A DNA stretch of 64,000 nt from Apoderus coryli (GCA_911728435.2 OU452203.1:11243651-11307650); one strand, 5' to 3'. Positions 11,791 through 21,779 are shown, counted from the first letter of the stretch. Numbers and translations are program-made. Notes: a model not told the origin generated them from the sequence alone.

Positions 11791-12022
11791 ATTTACAAAG
11801 AGGTTATACTAGCACGAGAATTGATTGAGAAAGAGATGTTTGTGGCGACACCTAGCGTGAACAGGCAATATGCCGGGTGAAATACAGTTCACTACGATGG
11901 CCGGACAAGAAGTAACAACTCCATTATATCCTATTGCCAACACTAGATGCGCCCGAATCCCCTAGCAGGGAGGCTTTATTTAAGAATTGCTTGTTACATA
12001 AAGCAACAAGACTTTAAGTTAT

Positions 12023-12130
12023 GTTGGAAATTTATTTCACACTACCATGCTTCCAATTACCACTGATGAGTCGTGGATCGACGAAACGGCCGTCTGGTGG
12101 AAGCATGGTAGTGTGAAATAAATTTCCAAC
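12023..12130 (+). ncRNA. Hammerhead ribozyme at the inversion junction
   Basis: Here the array reverses direction. The plus strand carries CTGATGA at 12063-12069, the same stem II and loop, GAAA, and cleavage site GTC ending at 12094. Because the 5' side of stem I now comes from the oppositely oriented unit, its outer part (12023-12055) is perfectly complementary to 12098-12130 over 33 bp. Only the bulge AATT interrupts the helix near the core. The usual internal loop of stem I is therefore lost. That loop normally contacts loop II, so cleavage may be slower in this copy; this is inference. Confidence 0.85.
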
Positions 12131-12323
12131 ATAACTTAAAGTCTTGTTGCTTTATGTAACAAGCAATTCTTAAATAAAGCCTCCCTGCTAGGGGATTCGG
12201 GCGCATCTAGTGTTGGCAATAGGATATAATGGAGTTGTTACTTCTTGTCCGGCCATCGTAGTGAACTGTATTTCACCCGGCATATTGCCTGTTCACGCTA
12301 GGTGTCGCCACAAACATCTCTTT

Positions 12324-12335
12324 TACTATCTATTA
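12324..12335. repeat. 12-bp target-site duplication, right
   Basis: TACTATCTATTA, identical to 10963-10974. Confidence 0.85.
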
Positions 12336-12406
12336 GTTCCATGACATTTTTTACTTTACCGAAAATACGTACTAAAAATAAAAAAAAATAAATTGCATAC
12401 TACCTA

Positions 12407-12525
12407 CTACAAATCTATCAAAATTCTTGTCAAAACATCAAAATCCATTGTCAAAAAACTTTGTGTTACTCACACTTTTCACAATGGATTATGATGTTTT
12501 GACAAGAATTTTGATCGATTTGTAG
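12407..12525. repeat. Inverted repeat with 45-bp arms
   Basis: The left arm (12407-12451) and right arm (12481-12525) are reverse complements with two mismatches and contain TCTTGTCAAAACATCA and its complement. The loop is 29 bases. It could form a long hairpin RNA or be a tiny fold-back transposon. Its role is unknown. Confidence 0.8.
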
Positions 12526-12639
12526 GAGTATGTGATTTATTTAACAGAAAAAAAAAATTTCACGTGGTGGATTAATGAATTTCTCCTAATTAGTAACTAA
12601 ATGATTGTAACAATAATGATAAAATAGCTTTTCGTAATT

Positions 12640-12790
12640 TTGATTACCACCACTGATGATGCTGGGACTGCGAAACATGTTTAGTAAATGTAAAATTTTT
12701 TTAGAGAAACCTATTAAATTTATGACGTGGAGGTTGCCTTTTATTTCAAGAATATATTATTCTACTCCACTTCAATATGAACTACTACTT
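12640..12790 (+). other. Hammerhead-like motif with conserved downstream tail
   Basis: CTGATGAT at 12653, a weak GC/GC stem and GAAACATGT near 12672 resemble a hammerhead with one extra U before stem II. About 60 bases later comes AAATTTATGACGTGGAGGTT followed by CCTTTTATTTCAA. Related arrangements occur at 29.9-30.2 kb and 58.16-58.39 kb. Stem II is poor here, so this is probably a decayed or non-catalytic relative. Confidence 0.35.
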
Positions 12791-13060
12791 TAAAATATTG
12801 AATAATTTTTCATTGGTTAATTACAGAATAACCTAAAACATTAGCCTAAAAAAAATTAGATCACATTGGCGTTAGCAAAGAGCGTAAAATGGGATTAAAA
12901 ACATATTTCCTAAACATAGCAGGAATATTGACTAGTTATTTATAGCTTTGATAGAATATAACATATGAAATGCATCATAAAAAGCTTGCTTACATAGGCG
13001 TTCGTAAATAGTGGAAAAGGGGTCAAGATAAAAAAAATATTTCGAACATAAACTTTTTTT
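12790..13060. repeat. Repeat family A copy
   Basis: The phrases AATATTGAATAATTTTTCATT, TAGCTTTGATAGAATATAAC, ACATAGGCGTTCGTAAATAG and AAAAGGGGTCAA recur here in the same order as at 5035-5650. Confidence 0.7.
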
Positions 13061-14129
13061 CATATATACCGTGCAAATTGATTTAATTTTTTTTTAATAT
13101 ATCCGTCAATTTTAGCCTTCAGCAAACCCTTTTGAAAATCAATTTTATTTGTTTATCTCAGTTAAAGACACCCTGTGTTGTTTTGTAATTATGTACACTT
13201 TATTTGTTTTATTGAATTAGAAAAATTCAAACGTCTAATGTTATTTTTTGTTCATTATAGCTGTATACTTTTGTAGGTATGTATGTTTTTTATAAATTAT
13301 TTTATCTATTTGTAATTTGTTCTACAACACAAAATTGTTTTGGATTTTATCTAAGTTATCTAGTTAATTACTGATCATGTAAATATTAATAAAGACAAAT
13401 CCCTGAAAAAGACAATTTACTTGGCGAAATGTTGGTTATGACAACGAAATCTTTGTATTTATTTATTTGAATTGGTTTTCAAAAATAAAATATATCAAGC
13501 AACACGTTGTGAAAACATAAATTCCCAAATTTTATCTTCATGATCAATTTGAATGCATTAACTTTTATACTCAGAATGATTTAGTAAAATATTATAGCAT
13601 GTAATTAAAATTCTATTTTACATGTATGTGTATAAAGTTACGTTGCTATTCAACTTTCGTTTGGGAATTAATATAAATGTTTCTATATTAAATGGATAGA
13701 TAGCAGGAAAGCTTTTTCACAAGACCATCTGAGATATCCTTTATAAATGTTGGGTAATATAGGCAGTGGAGCGTATATTTAACATAGCCCAGCTAGAAAA
13801 TGGGCGCATATCCTTTTCAGCTTAGAAAGAAACATTACCGGTTTTAGCGTGACATGCGGCTATTTCAAAATAGAATCCTATATTCTATTACGTCTATTTA
13901 CTACATACACTGTTGCCAGAGGACCATATAATATATGCAGCGAGTTTAATTTAAATAAATAGTGTTTCTTATAAAAAAAAATCTTTTGTAATAGCTCAGG
14001 ATAACAGGTGCGTCCATTAACTAAAGGCTAGATAACAAGAACTGAAAATAAAGTTTCATCCCGTTAATTTCTCGTAACTTCTACGCCAAGTTTCGTTTTT
14101 TTGGAATTATGATATTTCGGAATACGCCT
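13061..14129. other. No gene recognised
   Basis: Contains CCCTGAAAAAGACAATTTAC with GGCGAAATGTTGG just after it (about 13400-13440), a TGAAAAAG...CGAAA motif also seen at 19.09-19.13 kb on the minus strand. Such motifs commonly accompany retroelement tails. Nothing else is supported. Confidence 0.4.
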
Positions 14130-14133
14130 ATAA

Positions 14134-14166
14134 TAGTCTATTTCAGAACTGTGTAGAGTAATAAAA
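14134..14166. repeat. 33-bp inverted repeat, left partner of 16589-16621
   Basis: TTTCAGAACTGTGTAGAGTA and flanking bases are the reverse complement of 16589-16621 with three mismatches in 33. The pair encloses two mariner-type remnants. Confidence 0.7.
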
Positions 14167-14429
14167 CCTCATTAGGTATGCAAAAGGCATACGGGTGACC
14201 CACGGATAATATCGGCCACTTGCATAGTTTGGCATTGGTTTCAATGCAAACTTCTTATACTTTTCATTAAGTTCAGGTAGTAGGTTTCACCGGGTTTTGG
14301 TTCAAATAGTTATTGTTGTAATGCCGAGCACAGTATATATTAAATTTACGTAATTTTCGAAAATCAAATCAAATGTTCACATTCAAATTGTTTATTAATA
14401 AACACATAATAAAACAAAAACATTTCAAT

Positions 14430-15350
14430 TTACAAAGGCAAGTGTTTGAAATCCTCAGTATTTTGTTCAATGCATGCGTACAAACTGTGAATAAAATGAT
14501 TTTCTACAGGGCCTATTGCTTCGTTTCTAATTTGTGCTAAAGCTCCGTAAATGCGAACAATAACATCATCCACTGTTGGGTAGGACATGGTAAACCATAT
14601 TTTCCAGATAACGCCAAAGCCAAAAGGGTTGAGATCCAGGGATCTAGGGTCCTTCACGATCAATCCATTGGTTGGGAAAACGTCGATTTAATATCTCTCA
14701 AACATTTAGAGAATAACGGGCAGGTGCAGCATCATGTTGAAACACAATATTTTGCCGCTGTACTAAAGGAGCTTCTTCCAGAAAAGTTGGTACCCTGTTA
14801 TCGCAACAATTGCCATAGTTTTCGGCGTTTAGTATCCTAGGTAGAAACTGTGGTTCTATTATCATATTCCCCAACAGACAAATCCACACATTTAAGCTCC
14901 AGCGTGCTTGCTTATGTGATTCTCTAATTTGGTGCTGATTTTCGTAATTCCAACAATGCAAGTTGTGCTGATTAATCACTCCTTGCTGGTTAAAATGGGC
15001 TTCATCACTCCACAGTACTTGTTTAAAAATGTCTTCATTTGCGTCCAGGCAATTTAAAAAAATCTACAAAATCGTAAGCGCAACTCGCGATACCCAGGAT
15101 GTAATTCTTGAATCGGCTTTAGATGATATGGATGCAGATTTTCTCTTTCCATGAATCGGTTTTTATCAAGGATGACTAGATTTAAATTATTAATTCCAAG
15201 TGAAATATTTGTCTAATTTCAATATTCAAAATGGTCATAATTTCATAAGGACGCATTTTTCGAAATTTTGACATAAGTGATTTTCGTCTTATTTTGGCTC
15301 GTAGATTATACCTCCAAAGGGCGGGGATTTTTTTTTGGGACAACCTGTAT
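14430..15350 (-). pseudogene. Mariner-like transposase remnant
   Basis: Tc1/mariner transposases cut and paste their element in the nucleus with a DDE/D catalytic triad. Two minus-strand frames give the central and C-terminal parts. The first (14698-14979) includes SLNVWICLLGNMI and VFQHDAAPARYSLNV, the second catalytic Asp region. The second (14430-14663) includes DPRSLDLNPFGFGVIWK, matching the third catalytic motif (usually PRSPDLNPLDFFLWG), then the tail with YPTVDDVIVRIYGAL. A frameshift separates them. Upstream sequence to about 15350, where ACAGGTTGTCCCAAAAA (minus strand) looks like the left inverted-repeat end, is too decayed to read as a DNA-binding domain. The third motif has lost residues, so the protein would be inactive. 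Confidence 0.8.
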
Positions 15351-15489
15351 TTACGCTTTCCCGAGTACATCCTGTGTGTATCCATTCATATACATTGCAA
15401 ATGGTACGCCAAAAGCGTGCATTTATTATACCAATAAAGAATTAAAATTTAAGAAAAATTTATTTGAACAAAATCAAAATTATCAATAA

Positions 15490-16080
15490 TATGCATATAG
15501 GGTGTCCGTAAAGTAAATGAACGGGTGATTATTTTGCAAAATAAATAAAAGAAAATCCGAGACACATCAGTTTTGGATCCGAAATCTGCTCATGTTTGCT
15601 TCAAATTGCAACCTCTACTTTCGTCCTGAATACAATGATGTGCCCCATTTCGGGGGTAACATAAGAAAATGTTTAAGAAATTGCAGGTTTTCCTAAGTCA
15701 AGTTTATAACTGTTGTTATTATACTAAACCAATGCGCGTCTGGGCCATTCAATCTTGAATCAGACTATACTTGGATATGGTTCAGCCACATTATGAGATC
15801 GCCCGATTTGAACCCCTTAGACTTATTTATATTCGGACATCTTAAAAACCGTATTTGTAAATAGGCCGCAAATTTAGATCAATTAAGGCACAGCATTCAA
15901 TACAAGATGCGATTCATCTCCCCGAGATCATAGAAAACATGCAACACTTGTTTGTGGAAAGGTTAGCCCATTGTCAAACCATTAACGGTGCCTACTGTGA
16001 GCAACAACTGCTCTAGGTATTACTCCTAAAAACACAATTAATTAGGTATTATTTCATTTCATTGAAACCCTTAGACTGTT
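15490..16080 (+). pseudogene. Second mariner-like remnant, opposite strand
   Basis: The sequence begins AGGGTGTCCGTAAAGTAAAT, a typical mariner-type end. Decayed coding text near 15780-16010 includes MRSPDLNPLDLFIFGHLKN (third catalytic motif) and later IIENMQHLFVERLAHCQT near the C terminus, with frameshifts between. Only about 180 codons of the C-terminal half are recognisable. It differs enough from the minus-strand remnant at 14.4-15.35 kb to be another subfamily. Confidence 0.7.
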
Positions 16081-16082
16081 AC

Positions 16083-16330
16083 TTTCCTGACCCATATAGG
16101 GAAAGTATTGTGAACGCGCTAAAAAAATTGAGGGATAGACGACGGATTCAGGTCAGTCTCCTAAGACGATTTCCAGATGGAAGTCTGTCTGTCTGTTCAG
16201 CCAATTAAGCTAAGTTTTGGTGTACAAGTTTAGGGGAGTCCTAGGATGAACCCAGTAGCTTTTGGTTGAAATGGCTTTAGCCCTGTCATAGGGATGCACA
16301 CAATCCCTAAATTGTCATCATTTTATAAAT
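16083..16330 (-). repeat. Short interspersed repeat family B, minus copy
   Basis: The reverse complement holds the family landmarks: ACAGGGCTAAAGCCATTTCA, CATCCTAGGACT, a degenerate TTAGCTTAATTGG, a CAGACAGACAGAC run, and the end GTTCACAATACTTTCCCTAT followed by GGGTCAGGAAAGT. It matches the plus-strand copies at 28.96-29.23, 30.35-30.55 and 30.6-30.96 kb. Confidence 0.75.
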
Positions 16331-16799
16331 TTTCTTATAATAGTGTTAACAATATGACATATCAGCAAATACTAATACTACAAACACGTGCATGAAATGA
16401 AGTATCTTGTGCCGACGGTAAGAGCCCCAGCTGAGTGTTATTTTAAGCTGTGCTAATACAAAACACATGGCCCCGAAAAGTGATACCTAACTCAGGAAAA
16501 AATGTTTTTTTGGCCTTACGGGTCGGTAACAAAATAGTTATGTGTATGGACGTCCACGAAATTCTGGCAAACTGAACGGAACTTCCCATTTTATTACTCT
16601 ACACCTTTCTGAAATAAACTATACTTTCTGATTTTGGAGGATTCTGATGAACATTAGTTATTGTGGAAATATAAGTAAATTATCTATTATCACTCTAAGA
16701 ACCGCTTTAATGATCACCATTAATGCTGTTCTCCCGGCCGTATAATAATGTAAAGGTATCTGTGACACTAATACCATAAGATTCAGGAAAAAAAAACGA
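16331..16799. other. No gene recognised; right 33-bp inverted repeat at 16589-16621
   Basis: Apart from the inverted partner of 14134-14166, I see no feature in this stretch. Confidence 0.4.
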
Positions 16800-17160
16800 T
16801 GGACGCTGTCCTAAGCAATCATGAATCTATATCCGACATGACCATTAAAGACCGCCAAAACGTGAAAAAATGGGCCTGAGTGAGGACAATAAATGTCGGT
16901 TTTGCAAAGAAGCACAGATACCACTGAACATGTGTTCTGCGAATTCATGGCACTGTACTGCAAAATGCTTAAAAACTTTAACACCCGACGAGGCAAAGGA
17001 ATTGGCCTCTAGTGAGATCGTCAACTTCATGAAAAGTTTGGGCCTCTAGATTATAGACAAAAACTGATATCTATAGGTCTGAGTGAGCAGAGGCTAAAGG
17101 ACCTAAAGGACTTCACTACAGCCTACAATGGGAAGACAATTTGCTTTTTCGGAATTACTT
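16800..17160 (+). pseudogene. LINE C-terminal fragment with zinc-knuckle remnant
   Basis: GLSEDNKCRFCKEA followed, one frame over, by TTEHVFCEFMALYC forms the C-x2-C...H-x4-C knuckle found after the RNase H/reverse transcriptase region of several non-LTR retrotransposons. Downstream text LKTLTPDEAKELAS and SEIVNFMKSLGL ends in a stop at about 17047, and a further frame reads LSEQRLKDLKDFTTAYNGK. There is no reverse transcriptase upstream, so this is a short 3' remnant. The clade is not determined (R1/I-like arrangement). Confidence 0.6.
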
Positions 17161-18329
17161 GAATTAAGCCGCGCGTTCCGTATGTTTTTATTTTTGTTGA
17201 ATGAGAAATCTGTAAGAGTCTGATGGTAACAAATACATTCATAAATGTTGTATAGCTAACCTAGGTATAAATTTCAACGATTCGTTCTAAATTGGAAGAA
17301 AACCAAAAAAAAATATCGTCCTAATTGCCGTAATCTTGTTTATTTCAGGATAAAAAGTAAACTAAAAGGAGAATACAAAACTAAGCGAGAAAATAAAAAA
17401 TGAGGAGGCGGTAAACCGTTATTTTCGGGGGAGAAACTGTGTACGGCAATAAATAAATCTTGTTAAGCCCAACAGGTAGCGGGTAGTCCATATTAATGGC
17501 TTCTCATAATAGCAATTCGTTTTCTAAAGTATCTGTACAAGACATTGCTACAGCTCTGGCTTGAGTGGCACAAAATTTATTGGACATAAGAATTATATCT
17601 GTTACTAGAATGTTAAAATAAGGTTTTTATAATGTTCACAATTTGCCATTATTTTCAGTTTGTTATTCCCGGCATTTCATACAGTTGAAATAATGCTTAT
17701 TCTATATACAATGTTGACAATTATAGGTGGCCTAAAAACTTGTACAGGGAAAGTTACAATGGAAATTGAAATTGCTGGTCAGTATTAAGGGTAAAATAGG
17801 AACACCTGAATTGGGGAAAAGTTATACAATTTTTGAAGTCCGTAATAATAAGATAAAACAAATTTTATTCATACTGAATAAAGGCATGCAAAATGATAAT
17901 ATCACAATTTTCACCGTTGTATTTTTCAAATTATTTGAGAAATTTGATTTGAAATAATCGAAAAATAGATAGATATATAGATGCAGGATATCTACCATCC
18001 AAGTCTTTTGTTCAGAAATGTATTACTTGGAACAAACAGTCATATTCAAAAGAGTTCAGTTTGACATTGACCGACTTCCGGTTTTATCGTAACTAGCCAT
18101 TAAGTAGCTTATTTTAAATGAAATGCTAGGTTTTTTTCACAAATAATTCATATTATACATAAAAAAAGAAGAAACATGTCATTATATTCTATGACTCTAG
18201 CTGATGTTAAGATATTTGAAGTTGAAGTAAAAATTATTATTATAATTACAAAAAGATTGATGTTTAAATGCGTGAAAATGGTAAAAATATTATACAGGGT
18301 GTAATTTGGTCACCCTGCATTTTAGTACA
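17161..18329. other. No gene recognised
   Basis: The frame at 17766-17957 has no recognisable motif. ACAGGGTGTAATTTGGTCAC at 18295 followed by CCTG is a short palindrome-like mariner-type end next to the transposase scrap at 18330. Confidence 0.4.
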
Positions 18330-18500
18330 CTACCTATTCTAGTTCCTCAAGCTCGAGGTGAATACTGGTATTATTTAGATGGGTTTACGGCTCATTCTTG
18401 TGTAAATTTTTATGGGCAATTATGTGCACTATTGAAGAATAGATGGACAGGTTGAAAAACCTTGGAGAGGGCCGTCTAGATCACTAGATCTAACATCACT
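18330..18500 (+). pseudogene. Mariner-type transposase scrap
   Basis: YYLDGFTAHSCVNFYGQL resembles the second catalytic Asp region (usually QQDGATAH...). It is followed after a frameshift by RGPSRSLDLTSLMT, which resembles the third motif (PRSPDLTPLD). The rest is missing. Confidence 0.55.
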
Positions 18501-18514
18501 TATGACTAAGTATT

Positions 18515-18565
18515 TGTGTGTGAACCATTCACACATTGTGATCATAAACACCATGTTTATGATCA
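18515..18565. repeat. Two adjacent perfect hairpins with CCA loops
   Basis: TGTGTGAA-CCA-TTCACACA (18517-18535) is followed closely by TGATCATAAACA-CCA-TGTTTATGATCA (18539-18565). Both stems are perfect (8 and 12 bp) and both loops read CCA. They lie about 90 bp before the ribozyme unit at 18664. Confidence 0.75.
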
Positions 18566-18651
18566 ACCTGTGACTTCTAGAGAAGAAATGTCACAACTGC
18601 GCTAAACATGAGAATATTCATCTGTTCATATTAAAATGGCTGTTACATCAC

Positions 18652-18896
18652 ACTTGTGACATTAATGAATTTCTTGTTGCATAATGTAACAAGACTGTAA
18701 GTCTTGTTGGAAATTTGTTTCACACTACCATGCTTTCACCAGACAGGCCGTTTTGTTGATCCACAACTCATCAGTGGTGATCGGCAGGCAGTGTGACCCA
18801 AATTTCCAGCATTTACGAAGAGTTTATACTAGCACCACCAGAGTTGAAAGACAACAAGATGTTTTCGCCAAAAACATCTTGTTGACTTGTGATATT
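18652..18896 (-). mobile_element. Retrozyme monomer 2 with 12-bp target duplication
   Basis: The unit at 18664-18884 (221 bp) lies between ACTTGTGACATT (18652-18663) and ACTTGTGATATT (18885-18896), a 12-bp duplication with one mismatch. It contains a minus-strand hammerhead and shares TTCTTGTTGC, TTGTTGGAAATTTG, GTGTGACC and TTATACTAGCACCA-type phrases with the 336-bp array units, but lacks about 115 bp of their body. One end carries a perfect 14-bp hairpin (18852-18884, loop CGCCA). Divergence and a dead core mark it as older than the array. Confidence 0.8.
18706..18810 (-). ncRNA. Decayed hammerhead ribozyme
   Basis: The minus strand reads CTGATGA, stem II GTTG-TGGAT-CAAC, then AAAA where the core needs GAAA, then a stem III with an extra base (GGCCTGTC). 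The change G12 to A removes the residue that acts as general base, so cleavage is not expected. All three stem II/core changes fit C-to-T or G-to-A at former CpG sites. Confidence 0.85.
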
Positions 18897-19380
18897 GTTT
18901 TGTTTATTTAATTTTTTAAGATTATTTATTTATAAAATGAATTTGTGTCCGTAAATATAAATGAAAAATACTTTTTTGGTTTTATTTTATTTCTTTGCCT
19001 TATTATAAGTATTTTTATTTCTTAGCTTTTTCTTCATTTTAGGTCATAGAATAAGAATACACAATTTTTACTTACGTTATACTTTAATTTGACGTTTCGA
19101 CCATCGCTGTAGTCTTTTTCAAAAATTCTAAAATGTTTTTTTTATTATTTACTACTACACTTAAAATTTAAAATTTACATTTAAGACTCACCTGGTATAC
19201 GTGAATATCAGACAACTACACTCTACATCATTTTCGACATTATAATTCAACACATAACAAATAAATCACACTAAACCATAGAATAATAAACTGTGACTAA
19301 ACTACATACAAGATTTGGTAATATTACATATTCTGCCCTGCTAAGGAAGAGGGCCACATGTGCACTTCGGATAGTTTTGA
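18897..19380. other. No gene recognised
   Basis: On the minus strand at 19085-19130 lies TTGAAAAAGACTACAGCGAT followed by GGTCGAAACGTC, a TGAAAAAG-stem-CGAAAC motif like that at 13.4 kb. No other feature is supported. Confidence 0.4.
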
Positions 19381-19384
19381 GAAA

Positions 19385-20882
19385 ATAATAATAATAATAA
19401 TCTCTTTATTGTCTAACAGGTAGTGCTACCCAATAACAAGACAAAATCTTACATTAACAAAAACAATTGCCTAGCATTAGCATACAAAAATACCCAACTT
19501 AGAACTAACTGAAAAATAGAAAAATACAAAACAGGAAATACACGCATCAAAACGAAAGAAAATTGGGAGGATTACAAGAACAATTAATAATAACAATAAA
19601 TAATTAACACATGAACATAATTCAGCAAAACAAATCCAAATCAGTAGCCCGCAAACATGTCTCTAAACTTTTCTTAAAAGAATCAAGCGATACATTAAAA
19701 AAATCAACGTTTTCATTAATAACTAATCGGTTGCTGTATTTACAAGCCCGAAATAGCGGTGCTTTAGATTCATAATTAGAACGAATCTGTGGCACCCAAA
19801 ATAAACTAGCGCTTCTAGAGTGAACCCTAGGGACACGAAACCATAGCTGCTGAAGCAACCGAGGACAATCCAACATATTGATGATCAACTTAAAAAGAAA
19901 GATCTGAGACGCGAAGATGCGTCTCTCGGCTAACGGCCGGAATTCGAATCTTGCCAGTAACAGGCCGTGCTCACACCCACGAGGAGGAAAATATCCATCA
20001 ATTTTCAATGACAAATATTTTAAAAACTTACGTTGGATACTCTCCAATCTCTGTATATGAACACGGTAGATGGGCGACCAAATGATTGTACCGAATTTCA
20101 AAATAGACACAACAAAGGCTAAATAGAGACTCTTCAGGCAGTCCATGTTGTTGAATTCTCTGGTCTGTCTAAAAATAAATCCCAACATTCGCAAAGCATT
20201 AGCAGAAACTTGCTCAATGTGGTAGTTGAAATATAAGTCACCATCCAAGTATACACCAAGATCTTTGATTACAGCGCAGCGTTCCAAATTTGAATTATCG
20301 ATGGTGTAGTTTCGCAAAAACGGATCTTGACGTCTTGTAAATGTCACCGACTTACATTTGTTCAGATTTAGAGGAAGTCTATTTAGATCACACCATTCTA
20401 AGAGCCGACACAGATCTGTTTGAAGCTGTGCGCAATCGTTCTCACAAACAACAGTACGATACAATTTTAAATCATCCGCAAACAACAAATAATTACTATT
20501 GAAATCAGAGCCAATATCGTTTACGAATATTGCAAAGAGAAGAGGAGCCAACGTACTGCCCTGCGGAGTTCCACTTGAGGCTGTGAATGAACTTGAACTG
20601 AATCCATTTTATTCAACAAATTGTTGCCTTGCTCCCAGATAGGACTGAAAAAAAGATATCAGATTCCTGCCGAAGTCAATGTCGCACATCTTCTGTTGAA
20701 TCAGGGAATGATCAATCTTATCCAACGCCTTGGAAAAGTCAGTATAAATTGCGTCGACTTGCAAGCCTCGACCGACAGCCGGAATTACATCCTGCAGGAA
20801 AGTGGTTAGATTGCTCACCGTAGAACGACCCTTAATGAACCCATGTTGCTGGTAAACTAGCCTATGTTTTATTTGCCCAAAT
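19385..20882 (-). pseudogene. 5'-truncated LINE with reverse transcriptase (LINE-1 of this window)
   Basis: Non-LTR retrotransposons copy their RNA at a nicked target with this reverse transcriptase. Reading leftwards from 20882, the domain opens with QQHGFIKGRSTVSNLTTF, then YTDFSKALDKIDH (motif A; the usual Phe is Leu). An in-frame stop (20606-20608) comes next, then SGTPQGSTLAPLLF (motif B) and FADDLKLY (motif C, residues 24-27 of the frame 19622-20551). The thumb and C-terminal region include RKFLKYLSLKIDGYFPPRG. The frame is otherwise open to its stop at 19622. The 3' end has AATAAA and an (ATT)n tail at 19387-19402 instead of poly-A. Endonuclease and the first third of the reverse transcriptase are missing. 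Same family as 31.2-33.16 and 61.95-62.59 kb. Confidence 0.9.
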
Positions 20883-21779
20883 AACGTTTAAAGATTTGCA
20901 ACTTTTCATTTGAACTTATTTCGATTGATATTCAACGTAGGCTCTTGATTTTTTTACCAAAATGTTTAGAAATAACTAATGATTACCTACATATTGTAAA
21001 ATCGTGTGAAATTTGGGCGTAACCCTAAAAATCCCTTCACATGCGGCGGTATACGTTGTTCATTTCGAAATTTTACTAGCCATAAAAGTCGTTCGTGAAG
21101 GTTTTTGGTAACAATTTTATTGTTTATTTGTTTGTTATAACAACAAACGGTCTTCATAAAATCGTAATTTTAATTTGTTTAATGCAATATTATAGGGTAT
21201 TCTTAAAATCCACAGAAAAAATACATTACAATATAGGTAGGTACAAAACAATTTATTTTCAAACAAACTCACATTATGAAAATAATAAAGTAAAGTACGA
21301 ACATAATCAAATTAGAAAAAATTATAAAACGGTTTAAAAATTTTCAAATTAAAAAAGTCTTTTGGGAATGAAATTAAGTTCTATGTTAATTTGGGAATCG
21401 TAAGTTGTTTAATAAAAAATATTATGATGACCTCGTTTTAGAGTATCCTTTAGCAAGGCCTGTTTTTATTAATTTTTAAAAATTCCAAACAAATTTAGAT
21501 TTTTTAGCGAGTTTTGATATTGTAGATTTCAAAAATATTACCTCAATTTCGAAAAAATGCACATACGGCTTTCTTCCGTAGCAGGGCAGTATTATATTTA
21601 TGATATGGAGAGGTAAAAATAATAAGTTCGCCTGGGGTAGGTACTTGCAATTCTTTAGGTCAGTAATTTTAGTTTCACTATAAACTAAAACAATATCTAT
21701 TTCAAACTCGTATTTAATTCCTATAATATTAACAACGTACTTATACAAAACTTGAAATATTCCTGCAACCAGTTCTGCA
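20883..21779. other. No gene recognised
   Basis: AT-rich. The minus-strand frame at 21476-21784 and the plus-strand frame at 21095-21337 show no family motif. Confidence 0.4.

Larger units (their letters stand above)
10975..12323 (-). mobile_element. Retrozyme: tandem hammerhead-ribozyme array with one inverted unit
   Basis: The 1349-bp block holds three and a fraction head-to-tail units of exactly 336 bp (starting at 10974, 11310, 11646 and 11982). The units are nearly identical: I noticed only single changes such as at about 11690 and 11802. At about 12055 the array switches strand and runs back as one inverted unit to 12323. Each complete unit contains a type I hammerhead ribozyme on the minus strand; the inverted unit carries one on the plus strand. 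Exact 12-bp direct repeats flank the block. Tandem hammerhead units of a few hundred bp, target duplications and no protein define metazoan retrozymes. These are non-autonomous elements thought to pass through self-cleaved, circularised RNA copied by a Penelope-type reverse transcriptase. The mobilisation route is inference; the repeats, ribozymes and duplications are read directly. Confidence 0.9.

Noticed and set aside
10974..12323. Regular repeats with spacers, CRISPR-like at first sight
   Set aside because: The units are 336 bp, adjoin directly without unique spacers, and contain a hammerhead core. The setting is a eukaryotic transposon-rich genome.
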